Shown: positions 1-8,284 of the stretch, piece by piece
Layout of the letters: each line of letters begins with the position of its first letter
How positions within the stretch are numbered: position 1 is the first letter of the stretch
Origin: an uncultured Eubacteriales bacterium
GTDB lineage: Bacteria > Bacillota > Clostridia > Christensenellales > Aristaeellaceae
Length of the DNA stretch: 35,845 nucleotides
Assembly: GCA_902765305.1 (NCBI GenBank)
Contig: CACWZI010000017.1
Location: 1-35,845 of the forward strand
Direction: 5' to 3'
The notes under the pieces: model-generated
Seen by the model: the letters and a program-made list of their open reading frames with translations, nothing else
Databases searched by the model: none
What the model was told of the DNA's origin: nothing
Translations under genes and position numbers: made by a program

Positions 1-113
1 GTTTCTCGGTCCTTTGAATAAAAGAAATCCGTCAGGATTTCTACCTTCCCTAACACCTAAAACCTATAACCTAAAACCTAACTACTGATTTGTCGCTGCG
101 CGACAAATCAGTA
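1..113 (-). repeat. Half copy of hairpin/CCTAA repeat element, cut by window edge
   Basis: Read left to right it shows a small hairpin (GAAATCC, loop GTCA, GGATTTC, 24-41), a C/A-rich tract of CCTAA-type units (about 48-82) and a perfect 14-bp palindromic hairpin TACTGATTTGTCGC / GCGACAAATCAGTA (83-96 and 100-113, loop TGC). The same order of parts makes up the right half of the complete element at 13610-13911. Positions 19-96 are the exact reverse complement of 35768-35845. No ORF of its own is present. Confidence 0.85.
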
Positions 114-144
114 TTTCCCCGATTGAACGGTTGCAATAAAACAA

Positions 145-184
145 CATTCTTCGCATTGCAGTCATTGACTTTATGCGAAGAATG
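145..184 (-). terminator. Intrinsic terminator of the Nudix-like gene
   Basis: A perfect 12-bp inverted repeat (145-156 with 173-184, 16-nt loop) lies 25 bp after the stop codon of the minus-strand Nudix-like gene. On the minus strand it is followed by TTGTTTTATT. The large loop is slightly unusual. Confidence 0.7.
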
Positions 185-208
185 CTACTTTTGGGCCGCC
201 AGGCGCTA

Positions 209-640
209 TTATTCTTCCCGATTCCTGTTTTCCCTATATATTGCCCATGCGTTGTCCAGAATCGGCCTGTCCCCGTCGTAGGTCAGCATCTCCCTGGCCT
301 TTTCCACGGGATAGTAGTTGCCGTTCAGGAAGCCCTGGTCGTAGGAGACGTGGAATGTCCGGTCCAGGGCCCGCATTACGAACCACTGTATGCGATTGCT
401 GATTTCCTTTCCCCGGCCCTCGGAGAAGAAGTCGTATCGGGTATTCCCGGCGATGCCGATGATCTCGGCGTGAATGCCCGCCTCGTCCTCCACCCGCCAG
501 AGCGCCACGTCATTGGAGCGGTTGCAATTTCGTATGACGCCCTTTGGCATCACCCACTCGCCGCGGTCGCTCATCAGCAGGAATACCTCGTCGCCGTAGA
601 ACACGACGCCGCCTGCACAGCTGCGAATCGCGCCTGACAT
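209..640 (-). CDS. Nudix-fold protein with degenerate Nudix box
   Basis: This 143-residue protein has the size and layout of a single-domain Nudix hydrolase, with the early strand CAGGVVFYGDEVFLL, an MPKG turn, and a predicted box-helix ending EAGI. The Nudix consensus is Gx5Ex7REUxEExGU. Aligning G34 gives N40 for the first Glu, W48-R49 for Arg-Glu, and D52-E53 for Glu-Glu. The Arg-Glu pair and first Glu are therefore missing, and metal-dependent pyrophosphohydrolase activity is doubtful. It may bind a nucleotide or act on an atypical substrate. The start is supported by AGGAAGG about 10 nt upstream and by a promoter at 669-697. It is divergent from ddl, and a terminator follows it. The family assignment is solid but the function is unknown. 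Confidence 0.8.
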   Translation of the reverse strand: MSGAIRSCAGGVVFYGDEVFLLMSDRGEWVMPKGVIRNCNRSNDVALWRVEDEAGIHAEIIGIAGNTRYDFFSEGRGKEISNRIQWFVMRALDRTFHVSYDQGFLNGNYYPVEKAREMLTYDGDRPILDNAWAIYRENRNREE

Positions 641-668
641 AGTGTATCACCTTCCTTTAGACTGTCAT

Positions 669-697
669 ATCATATCATAAAGACGTTAAGAAATCAA
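669..697 (-). promoter_or_regulatory. Sigma-A type promoter for the Nudix-like gene
   Basis: On the minus strand, TTGATT (692-697) and TATGAT (669-674) are separated by 17 nt and lie about 30 nt before the start codon. Confidence 0.6.
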
Positions 698-778
698 ATG
701 GTAAATCCAGCTTGACCCCATGCACGCGGCGAGGGGTCCCGTCATACTGTTAAATATAGCGCCTTTTCAGAAAAGCGG

Positions 779-807
779 CTGATGTGCGGGGGTATTTGTG
801 ATATAAT
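779..807 (+). promoter_or_regulatory. Probable ddl-murF promoter
   Basis: A perfect TATAAT (802-807) has a weak CTGATG (779-784) 17 nt upstream. It lies 38 nt before the ddl start. The -35 box is poor, so only the -10 call is firm. Confidence 0.5.
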
Positions 808-844
808 CCATATATTGATGTAAAATAATGGAGGCGAAACGCCT

Positions 845-1891
845 ATGAATATCGTCGTGCTGTGCGGCGGGCTGAGCATGGAGCGCAATGTATCCCTCTC
901 CAGCGGCACGCTGATCTGCGGCGCGCTGCGCAAGCTGGGGCACAGGGCCGTGATGGTGGATATGTTCTACGGCCTGGAGGATTACGACGTCGAGCCGGCG
1001 CGGCTGTTCGAGCTGCTCCCCCCGCTGGGAGAGACCAGCGTCTCCGAACAGGCCCCTGATCTGGAGGCCGTGCGCCGGTCGCGAAAGTGGCAGAGCCCCA
1101 GCAAGGTGGGCAAGGGGGTATTTGAGCTTTGCGCGCTGGCGGACGTCGTGTTCCTGGCGCTGCACGGTGCCTGCGGCGAGGACGGCCGCATACAGGCCGC
1201 GCTGGATCTGATGGGCGTGCCCTATACCGGCAGCGGCTATCTGGGCAGCGCCATCGCCATGGACAAGGACCTGACCAAGCAGCTGGTGCGCGGCGCGGGG
1301 GTCAAGACGCCCCAGTGGCGTCTGCTTTACTACAGGGACAGCCAGATCGAGGCGCTGTGCGGCGAGCTGAAGCTGCCCTGCGTGGTCAAGCCCGTGGACA
1401 GCGGCTCCAGCATCGGCGTGGCCATCGCCCACAGCCGGGAGGAGCTGGAAAAGGCCCTGCGGGAAAATGTGGGCCTGGGCCGCGTGATCGTCGAGGAGTA
1501 CGTGGCCGGGCGCGAGGTCCAGGTGGGCGTGCTGCAGGGCAGGGCGCTGCCCTCCATCGAGATCATTCCCCGCGGTGGCTTCTACGACTATAAGAACAAG
1601 TACCAGGCCGGCGCGGCGGTGGAGATCTGTCCCGCGCCCGTAGAGCCCGATACCGAGCGCATGCTGGGGGCCACGGCGCTGAAGGTGCACAAGCTGCTGG
1701 AGCTTCAAACCTATTCAAGGACCGACTTCATACTCACCGAGGCGGGGGAGATCTACTTTCTGGAGATCAACACGCTGCCGGGCATGACGCCCACCAGCCT
1801 GGTGCCCCAGGAGGCCGCTGCCGCGGGCATCGACTACAACACCCTCTGCCAGATCATCGTGGACGACGCCATGGGAGGTGCGAACGGCTGA
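845..1891 (+). CDS. ddl: D-alanine--D-alanine ligase
   Basis: This cytoplasmic ATP-grasp ligase joins two D-alanines for the peptidoglycan stem. Its 348 residues are normal for the family. Visible signatures are an N-terminal CGGLSMERNVSLSSG (the family E-x-VSL-x-SG site), HGACGEDG before the central domain, KPVDSGSSIGV of the ATP-grasp fold, a YKNKY loop near the middle (Ddl-type catalytic Tyr region rather than Van-type) and the C-terminal FLEINTLPGMTPTSL metal and ATP site. ATG is preceded by GGAGG about 10 nt upstream. The stop codon overlaps the murF start by 1 nt (TGATG), indicating translational coupling with the next step of the pathway. Confidence 0.97.
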   Translation: MNIVVLCGGLSMERNVSLSSGTLICGALRKLGHRAVMVDMFYGLEDYDVEPARLFELLPPLGETSVSEQAPDLEAVRRSRKWQSPSKVGKGVFELCALADVVFLALHGACGEDGRIQAALDLMGVPYTGSGYLGSAIAMDKDLTKQLVRGAGVKTPQWRLLYYRDSQIEALCGELKLPCVVKPVDSGSSIGVAIAHSREELEKALRENVGLGRVIVEEYVAGREVQVGVLQGRALPSIEIIPRGGFYDYKNKYQAGAAVEICPAPVEPDTERMLGATALKVHKLLELQTYSRTDFILTEAGEIYFLEINTLPGMTPTSLVPQEAAAAGIDYNTLCQIIVDDAMGGANG

Positions 1892-3252
1892 TGAAGCCCT
1901 TTACCTTGCGCGATGCGCTGAAGGCTGTGGAAGGCCGCTATGTCGGGGATGAAGCCGCGCTGGACAGCCTGATCGAAAGCGTCACCAGCGACAGCCGCAC
2001 GGCGGGCCCGGGTTCGCTGTTCATTCCCCTGAAAGGGTCTCACGTGGACGGGCACGATTTCATGGCCGCCTGTATTGCCGCAGGCGCGGTGGCGACCCTC
2101 AGCGAGCGGGAGCCCGCGCCAAACGAGCAGCCCGCCGTCGTAGTGGATTCCACCGTTCGGGCCACCGGGGCGCTGGCGGCCTGGCACCGTTCCCGGTTCG
2201 ACATTCCCGTGATCGGCATCACCGGCAGCGTGGGCAAGACCACCACCAAGGAGATGATCGCGGCGGTGGTCAGCCAGCGCTTCCAGACCCACAAGACCCA
2301 GAAGAACCTGAACAACGAGCTGGGCGTGCCGTGGACGCTGATGCGGCTGGACGACACCCATCAGGTATCCGTGGTGGAGATGGGCATCAGCGACTTCGGC
2401 GAGATGCGCCGGCTGACAAACATGGTGCGCCCCGATATCGCCGTGTTTACGGTGATCGGCGATGCCCACCTGGAGTTTCTGGGCGACCGCGCGGGCGTGA
2501 TGCGGGCGAAGGGCGAGATCTTCGAGGGCATGGACGCGCAGGGCCTGGCCGTGCTCAACGGCGACGACCCGATCCAGCGCGCCTGCCACCCGAACATGCG
2601 CCGGATCACCTACGGCCTGAGCGAGGGCTGCGACGTCCGCGGTGCGGACGTGCGCAACCTGGGCGAGGACGGCATGCGCATGACCGTCCGGCACCCGGAC
2701 GGCGCTTTCGAAGTGCGCGTTCCCGCCTTTGGCAGCCATCTTTCCTGTGCGGCGCTGGCCGCCGCCGCCGTGGGCCTGGCCCTTGGCATGAGCGGCGACG
2801 AGATCGCCCGGGGCATCGCCCGGTACCAGACCGTGGGGGACAGGGCCAGGGTGATCCACGCCAGGGACATGACCGTCGTCAGCGACTGCTACAACGCCAA
2901 CCCGAATTCCTGCCAGGCCGCCTTGAATTCGCTGATGCAGCTGCAGGGCAAGCGCCGGGTGTGCATACTGGGCGACATGCTGGAGCTCGGCCCCCGCTCG
3001 GAGGCCTTGCACCGGGGCGTCGGCGAATATGCGGCGAAGGCCGGCGTCGACCTGGTGGTGGGCTGCGGCCCGCTGTCCCACGCCGTCGCGGACGGCGCGC
3101 GGGACGCCGGGGGCGAGGTGCTGTACTTCGAGGACAAGGCGGGGCTGCTGGCTTCGCTTTGGGACGTCGTCTGCCCCGGGGATTGCGTGCTGGTGAAAGC
3201 CAGCCACAGCATGGCCTTTGAGGCGGTCGTGGAGCGGCTGACGGAGGAATGA
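1891..3252 (+). CDS. murF: UDP-N-acetylmuramoyl-tripeptide--D-alanyl-D-alanine ligase
   Basis: MurF adds the D-Ala-D-Ala made by Ddl to the UDP-MurNAc-tripeptide in the cytoplasm. The 453-residue protein shows the Mur ligase layout: N-terminal substrate domain, ATP-binding loop GITGSVGKTTTKEM, KTQKNLNNELGVPWTLM after it, the central domain with VVEMGISDFGEM, and the C-terminal domain with SDCYNANPNS, typical of MurF. Length and motifs are complete. It is coupled to ddl by a 1-nt overlap and is followed 7 nt later by a strong terminator, so ddl-murF is probably a two-gene operon. Confidence 0.97.
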   Translation: MKPFTLRDALKAVEGRYVGDEAALDSLIESVTSDSRTAGPGSLFIPLKGSHVDGHDFMAACIAAGAVATLSEREPAPNEQPAVVVDSTVRATGALAAWHRSRFDIPVIGITGSVGKTTTKEMIAAVVSQRFQTHKTQKNLNNELGVPWTLMRLDDTHQVSVVEMGISDFGEMRRLTNMVRPDIAVFTVIGDAHLEFLGDRAGVMRAKGEIFEGMDAQGLAVLNGDDPIQRACHPNMRRITYGLSEGCDVRGADVRNLGEDGMRMTVRHPDGAFEVRVPAFGSHLSCAALAAAAVGLALGMSGDEIARGIARYQTVGDRARVIHARDMTVVSDCYNANPNSCQAALNSLMQLQGKRRVCILGDMLELGPRSEALHRGVGEYAAKAGVDLVVGCGPLSHAVADGARDAGGEVLYFEDKAGLLASLWDVVCPGDCVLVKASHSMAFEAVVERLTEE

Positions 3253-3258
3253 TTGAGT

Positions 3259-3306
3259 AACAAAGGCAAGCATAGGCGCTGTATGGCGCCTATGCTTGCC
3301 TTTGTT
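3259..3306. terminator. Bidirectional terminator between murF and the exporter locus
   Basis: A perfect 21-bp inverted repeat (3259-3279 with 3286-3306) has a 6-nt loop. The arms start AACAAAGG and end CCTTTGTT, so T-rich tracts follow on both strands. It sits between convergent genes. Confidence 0.85.
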
Positions 3307-3315
3307 CGTGTACCG

Positions 3316-4305
3316 TCAATCCTCCTGCGTCCTGACCGTGACGCTCATGCCCAGGGGAAGCTGCATGCCCGCGTCGGGCAGTATGCGCACGGTGTACAGC
3401 GCGTCCTCGGCCAGCCACGCGCTGCCGACGACCGTTCCACCGAAGGCCTTTTCCTCGGCGTCGTAGGTCTGCGTAAGCGTCACGCGCTGTCCCTTTGAAA
3501 ATTTGGAGGCCTCGCCTTCGCCCACCTGTATTTCCACGCAGACCTGGCCGTCGGGCACGATCTCGGCCACGGCCTGTCCCTCCTCCACGGCTTCGCCCGC
3601 TTTAACGGAAACGGAAGTCACGATGCCCGAGACAGGCGCGTCGACCGTGCCGCCGTTGACCTCGTAGAGCAGCTGGCCCCGCTCCACTGTGTCGCCCTCG
3701 TCCACCAGCAGGCGGCTCACGGTGCCGCTGGCCTCATAGCCCTGGGTGTCGTTGGAGACCACGGTGCCGATGCCGATGCGCTGGCTGGCGGTAAACGCGT
3801 CGCTCCTGTAGAGATAGACGGCCTCGCCCAGGTACAGCTCGCCGCCCAGGGTCACGACCTGGTATTCCGCGCCTTCGATCTGGGTCAGCACGCCGACGGC
3901 GCGGTGGCTGCCGTCTGTGGTACAGCGCACATAGACCGTCTCGCCGCTGTGCACCAGCGTCGACTCGGCGCTCTGGTAGGCCTTGTCCACCGTGCAATGG
4001 ATCATGTAGCGCTCCAGGGGCATAAGCTCCAGCAGCGTGCCGTCGATCTTGCCGCCTTCCCCGGCGTTGACCAGGGATACCGAGCCGTCCCGGGCGGCAA
4101 AGGCGCGCTCCGGCTTCATTGAAGCCATCACATCGCCGGCATTGACATGGCTGCCCACCTCGGCGTCGAGAGCCTGGACGATGCCGGAAGCTCCGGCGGT
4201 GACCACTGCGGTGGACAGGGGCGCCGTGGTGCCCTCATAGGCCTCGGCCAGCGCTGATGCGGCGAGCATCAGCGCCAGCAGCAGTATCGTCAGCTTCTTT
4301 TTCAT
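3316..4305 (-). CDS. Secreted HlyD-like adaptor (third adaptor of the exporter locus)
   Basis: The protein has 329 residues with a type I signal peptide (MKKKLTILLLALMLAASALA, cleaved near residue 20) and no lipobox. Two lipoyl/biotinyl-like half-motifs are visible: GASGIVQALDAEVGSHVNAGDVMA near residue 38 and VDAPVSGIVTSVSVKAGEAVEEGQ near residue 230, with a beta-rich middle and end as in HlyD/MacA membrane-fusion proteins. Such proteins bridge inner-membrane transporters to outer components; in a Gram-positive cell it would sit on the outer face of the membrane. It is last in the minus-strand locus, 18 bp after the 906-residue protein. It has the same plan as the 379-residue adaptor and is probably a distant paralogue. 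Confidence 0.8.
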   Translation of the reverse strand: MKKKLTILLLALMLAASALAEAYEGTTAPLSTAVVTAGASGIVQALDAEVGSHVNAGDVMASMKPERAFAARDGSVSLVNAGEGGKIDGTLLELMPLERYMIHCTVDKAYQSAESTLVHSGETVYVRCTTDGSHRAVGVLTQIEGAEYQVVTLGGELYLGEAVYLYRSDAFTASQRIGIGTVVSNDTQGYEASGTVSRLLVDEGDTVERGQLLYEVNGGTVDAPVSGIVTSVSVKAGEAVEEGQAVAEIVPDGQVCVEIQVGEGEASKFSKGQRVTLTQTYDAEEKAFGGTVVGSAWLAEDALYTVRILPDAGMQLPLGMSVTVRTQED

Positions 4306-4323
4306 ATATCAGTGTCCTTTCCC

Positions 4324-7044
4324 TCAAACAAGTTCGCCCTCCGCAGTCAGCTGGAAGCGCTGGCCTGCCACCGTGACGGTGCAGCCGTTTGAGGATACGG
4401 AATAGCTGTAATCCCTTGATGTCCGCCCCGCGGCGCACAGCATGCCGTAGTTGCCTCCGGAAAGCTCGGGCAGGGTGGGGAAATCGACGGTCACATCGTC
4501 CAGCGTCAGGCGCAGGCTGGTCACGCCGCTGAGGGCCAGCGTCTTTAAAGCGTAGCCGTTGAGCAGCCAGGCCTGCGCATTATCCTGGGGAACCAGTGCC
4601 AATACGTCTTCCTCGATGGACGCGGTGAACAGACCGCCGTCGCTGAGCCGGATGTCCAGCGCTGTGTCGCCCAGGGTCAATACGCTCATGGGGCTTTCCG
4701 CATCCAGCGTCAGGGCGACCGCCCCGTACAGGCGCATATCCCGAGTGCCGGAGGTGTGGGTGCCGATCAACGCTTCGCCGGGGGTGACGTGGAAGCCCTG
4801 GTCCGCCTCCTGGGCGTCGCCGCCCTTAGCCGCGCCGCCCTTCTGCCCGCCGCTTTTCTGTCCGCCACCCTTGGGCTGGCTGCCCTGTTTGCCGTCCTTG
4901 CTCTGATCCTCCTCCGATTTTTCGTCCTGCGAGGGGATGTTGAACGAGAGCTGGCCCTTGGCCACGGCTTCGCCGTCCCTGAGGACGACGACGGTGACGG
5001 TATAGGTCCCGGCGGCCAGGTCCGACAGGGGAACGGTCACGGTGGCTGCCTCCGTCCGGCTGCCGTAAACGTCGCCGGAGACGCTGACGTCGTAGGCGTC
5101 GCATTCGCCACCGTACTGCCAGGTGAGGGTCAGCGCCTCCGCCTGGGCCGGGTCGACCTGATAGACGCCCTCTGTAATGAGCAGGCCCTGGGGCGAGGCG
5201 ACGGTGATCGCAAGTCCGGCAGTATCGCCTTCACTGTCTGTGGCGTCGACGATAAGGCTCAGGCGTGCTTTGGATAGCGCCTTGCCGTCCTTGTTTGCAG
5301 CGACGGTGACGGTGTATTTACCGGAAGACAGCTTTTTGACAGGCAGCTTCAGCTGGCTTTTCTTCGTGGTTTTGTCATACATGCCGCCGGACACGCTGAC
5401 GGCGTATTCGTCACAGGCGCCGCCGAAGGACCAGACGAGGGTCACTGCGCCGGCCCGGGCGGGATCGACGTGAAGCGCGCCGTCGACGACGGACAGGCCC
5501 TCTGCGCCCATGACGGACAGGGTGAGCTTATCGTCGGTCTTTTTCCCTTCATCGCCGGCGTTTACTAAGATGGAATCGCCTTCGACTTCCAGGAGAACCG
5601 TTTCGTTCGAGGGCCCGTCGAGTTCCAGCGCTTCAGTCTCATCCAGCGCCAGCGCCTCATCGGACCCGTCAAGCTGAAGCGCCGGCTCATCCAGTTCAGC
5701 GGGGGTGGCGTCCGGAAGGGCTTCCTCCGTGACCGCCTGGTCCTCGATCGCATCTTCCTGCGGGATCTGAATATCCGGATGAGCCAGGTCGAGGCGTTCC
5801 TCCCCTGAGGGTTGGTTGACCGCGGCGTCCTTCTTTGTTTCGACAGGGGTATCCTTCTTTTTTTCGACGGGTGCAATCTCGAAGGTGACAGCTTCCTCCT
5901 GGTCAGGCTGTTCCCAAGCGACATCCAGCGCTTCGCCGACGGACAGGATCTGATTGGCGTTCTGCGTTACGATGATGTACTGGCCCTGAATGGCGTCCTG
6001 CACAGCCTCTGCGGATGCTTCCTCAACGGCCTGTTCCAGAGTGGCGTCCTGCCCCTCAACCGCCTCTGTCGCTTCCGATTCGTCCTCTGCCGCTTTGAAA
6101 GGAAGATCCTCCGGAACAGCCGATGCGTCCGAATCAGCGCCAAATTCTATGGAATCCGGCTGAAGCACGACGGCGTCCTCGCCCTCCGCTGCTGCAATGC
6201 CCGCCTCGGGCTGGGCCAGCTGGATGGCCGATTCCTTCGCACCGTCATTTCCGATGGATTCAGACACGGGCGCCTCTGCGGCTTCGTCGGCAGGGGAGGC
6301 GACGATCTGGAAACTCAGCTTTGCCTTGGCGACGGTCTTGCCGTCGCGGACGGCCTTGACGGTCGCGGTGTACTTGCCCTCCGTAAGGCCGCTGACGGAG
6401 ATCTTTGCAGACTTCTTTTTGGTGGACGCGCTGTAGACGCCGCCGGAAACGCTGACTTCGAAGCTGTCGCAATCGCCCTTGCACTTCCAGGACAGGGTCA
6501 GCGCGCTGACCTTGTCGGGGTTGACCTGCCAGACCCCACTCGAGGTGCCCAATCCGCCGGGCTTGGAGATGGAGAGGGACAGGGAGACCTCTTCATTGCT
6601 GCTCTTCGCATTTTTCTCCGACGCTTCGGATTTGTCGCTGTCGGCCTTATCCACCGACTTTTCGGATTTGCCGCTGTCGGCCTTATCCACCGACTTTTTG
6701 GATTTGCCGCTGTCGGCCTTATCCTCCGACGCTTCGGATTTGTCGCTGTCGGCCTTATCCACCGACTTTTCGGATTTGCTGCCGGACGACTTCTCCTCCG
6801 AGGATACGGTTTTCTCCCCGGTTTTGTCCTTTGTCTTGGAAGACTTCTCCGCCGCCTGGGCATCCGAGGTTTTCTTCTTCGATTGCTTCTTGCTTGATAT
6901 TTCCGAAGTGGTCTCCTGCGCCTCGGAGGCGCTGCTCTCCTCTGTCGACTTTGCGCTCGCGGCGAAGGCCTCGGGCAGCGCAAAGCCCAGCAGCAGCGCG
7001 CCGGTCATGGCCAGGGAAAGCAGCCGCTGCTTAATCCGCTTCAT
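4324..7044 (-). CDS. Large secreted repeat protein with three Ig-like modules
   Basis: The 906-residue protein is of unrecognised family. It has a signal peptide (residues 1-29), a Ser/Lys/Glu/Asp-rich low-complexity region with repeats of the type KSEKSVDKADS (about 30-150), Ig-like module 1 (152-248), a long acidic Glu/Ala/Asp linker (250-505), module 2 (505-600), module 3 (610-704), a Gly/Lys/Gln linker (708-748) and a beta-rich C-terminal domain (750-906). Modules share the pattern DP/NPD-x-ALTLxW, C-D-x-Y/F-x-VSVSGxxY and G-K/T-Y-T-x-TVxxxxDGxxxxKxxLS. No LPXTG anchor or catalytic motif was seen. It overlaps the upstream adaptor gene by 14 bp, so the two are co-translated. It is probably a cell-surface partner or substrate of the exporter, which is inference from position. 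Confidence 0.75.
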   Translation of the reverse strand: MKRIKQRLLSLAMTGALLLGFALPEAFAASAKSTEESSASEAQETTSEISSKKQSKKKTSDAQAAEKSSKTKDKTGEKTVSSEEKSSGSKSEKSVDKADSDKSEASEDKADSGKSKKSVDKADSGKSEKSVDKADSDKSEASEKNAKSSNEEVSLSLSISKPGGLGTSSGVWQVNPDKVSALTLSWKCKGDCDSFEVSVSGGVYSASTKKKSAKISVSGLTEGKYTATVKAVRDGKTVAKAKLSFQIVASPADEAAEAPVSESIGNDGAKESAIQLAQPEAGIAAAEGEDAVVLQPDSIEFGADSDASAVPEDLPFKAAEDESEATEAVEGQDATLEQAVEEASAEAVQDAIQGQYIIVTQNANQILSVGEALDVAWEQPDQEEAVTFEIAPVEKKKDTPVETKKDAAVNQPSGEERLDLAHPDIQIPQEDAIEDQAVTEEALPDATPAELDEPALQLDGSDEALALDETEALELDGPSNETVLLEVEGDSILVNAGDEGKKTDDKLTLSVMGAEGLSVVDGALHVDPARAGAVTLVWSFGGACDEYAVSVSGGMYDKTTKKSQLKLPVKKLSSGKYTVTVAANKDGKALSKARLSLIVDATDSEGDTAGLAITVASPQGLLITEGVYQVDPAQAEALTLTWQYGGECDAYDVSVSGDVYGSRTEAATVTVPLSDLAAGTYTVTVVVLRDGEAVAKGQLSFNIPSQDEKSEEDQSKDGKQGSQPKGGGQKSGGQKGGAAKGGDAQEADQGFHVTPGEALIGTHTSGTRDMRLYGAVALTLDAESPMSVLTLGDTALDIRLSDGGLFTASIEEDVLALVPQDNAQAWLLNGYALKTLALSGVTSLRLTLDDVTVDFPTLPELSGGNYGMLCAAGRTSRDYSYSVSSNGCTVTVAGQRFQLTAEGELV

Positions 7045-8170
7045 TCTCGATCACCTCTTCAGGCGCTTCAACAGCATCGGCATCCTGGGTGGTCACCACG
7101 GCGCTCATGCCGTATCGGGTGTTTTCGTCGGGGGTAAAGTCGATGTAGACGGTGTAGGTGACGGCGCTCTCGGTCTCGCCGCCCTGTGCTTCGCTGGCAT
7201 CGGCGATGGCGGATATGCCTGAGACGGTGCCGGGATAGGTGACCTCCTCGTCCTGGTTCCAGATCAGCTCGATGTTGACCGGGTCGCCCACGTGGATGGA
7301 CGCGAGGTTGGCCTCCTCCACGCTGGCCTCGATGCGCATCGCCCCTTCGGGGTAGAGCACGGCCACCACCTCGTCCTTCTGGATGGTGCCGCCCTGCTGG
7401 GCGTTCAGCTGGCTGAGGGTGCCGGCGATGCCCGCTGTGATTGCGCTGCCGCTCATGTAGAGCCCGTCAAAGCTGCCGTCAAGGGTCTCGAACAGCAGGT
7501 CGCCGCGATGCACGGTTGCACCGGCGGAGACGGCGATGGACACGATGCTTCCGCTGCCGGTCACCGCGGTGGGGCTGGTGCGGCTCAGCGTGCCCCTGCC
7601 GACCCGCTTGGTGGAGGTGGCGGAATCGCCGCGATACACGTTTACGGTCTCGCCCACCAGGAATTCGCCGGAGGTCACCCGAACGGTGTAGTCGGTGCCC
7701 TCGATTGCAGTGATGACGCCGGTGCCGGTGTGGCTGCCGTCGGAATAGCAGCTCAGGTAGACGTTCTCGCCCACGTGCACGAACTTGGTGGCGGTGGTGT
7801 TGTAGGCGTTGGTGGTGGAGGCGGCGATGCTGTAAACGCTCTCGCCCTCGATGGAAACCACCGAGCCGTAGAGATTGCTGATGGTCTCGGCGGAATCGCC
7901 GGGCTGGCCGAAGACGCCGGTGACGATGCCGTCCTCCTCGGCATAGACCTTGGTGGTGGACAGTTCGACCAGTACGGTGTCGGCGCTGACCCGGTCGCCC
8001 ACGTCGCCTGAGACGGTCTGCACCTTGCCGCCGATGGGGGCGTAGACCTCGTGGGTCTGGCTGGCGGCGACAGTGCCGGTGAAGGTGATACTGTCTGCCA
8101 GGGCGGCGGGGGAGAGCAGCAGGGCGAGGGCGGCGAACCTTGCGATGAGCTTGCGGGTGGACTTCTTCAT
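7031..8170 (-). CDS. Secreted HlyD-like adaptor (second adaptor)
   Basis: The protein has 379 residues with a signal peptide (cleavage after about residue 25, PAALA-DS) and no membrane anchor otherwise. Paired lipoyl-like segments (APIGGKVQTVSGDVGDRVSA near residue 45 and SAITAGIAGTLSQLNAQQGG near 240) bracket a long inserted region, followed by a beta-barrel domain ending YGMSAVVTTQ, the usual MacA/HlyD end. The stop codon lies inside the start of the 906-residue gene (14-bp overlap). The start has AGGAGG 7 nt upstream. The gene follows the permease gene after a 114-bp gap that contains repeats but no clear promoter, so it may share the upstream transcript. Confidence 0.8.
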   Translation of the reverse strand: MKKSTRKLIARFAALALLLSPAALADSITFTGTVAASQTHEVYAPIGGKVQTVSGDVGDRVSADTVLVELSTTKVYAEEDGIVTGVFGQPGDSAETISNLYGSVVSIEGESVYSIAASTTNAYNTTATKFVHVGENVYLSCYSDGSHTGTGVITAIEGTDYTVRVTSGEFLVGETVNVYRGDSATSTKRVGRGTLSRTSPTAVTGSGSIVSIAVSAGATVHRGDLLFETLDGSFDGLYMSGSAITAGIAGTLSQLNAQQGGTIQKDEVVAVLYPEGAMRIEASVEEANLASIHVGDPVNIELIWNQDEEVTYPGTVSGISAIADASEAQGGETESAVTYTVYIDFTPDENTRYGMSAVVTTQDADAVEAPEEVIENEAD

Positions 8171-8188
8171 GGGGATACCTCCTTAATG

Positions 8189-8253
8189 GGAATTAGGAAT
8201 GAGGAATTAGGAATGGAGAGTGCATGTAGCGGCGGCGCCTGTGCCGTCATGCA
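8189..8253. repeat. Tandem GGAATTAGGAATGA pair plus REP-like palindrome
   Basis: Two near-identical 14-nt units (8189-8202 and 8203-8216, last base differs) are followed by a 33-nt imperfect palindrome (8221-8253) bounded by TGCAT/ATGCA and containing GTAGCGGCGGC. The palindrome resembles the two copies at 18313-18408. It lies in the gap between permease and second adaptor. Confidence 0.55.
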
Positions 8254-8284
8254 TCCTTCGCTGCAGGGGCTTGGACAGGCTTCA

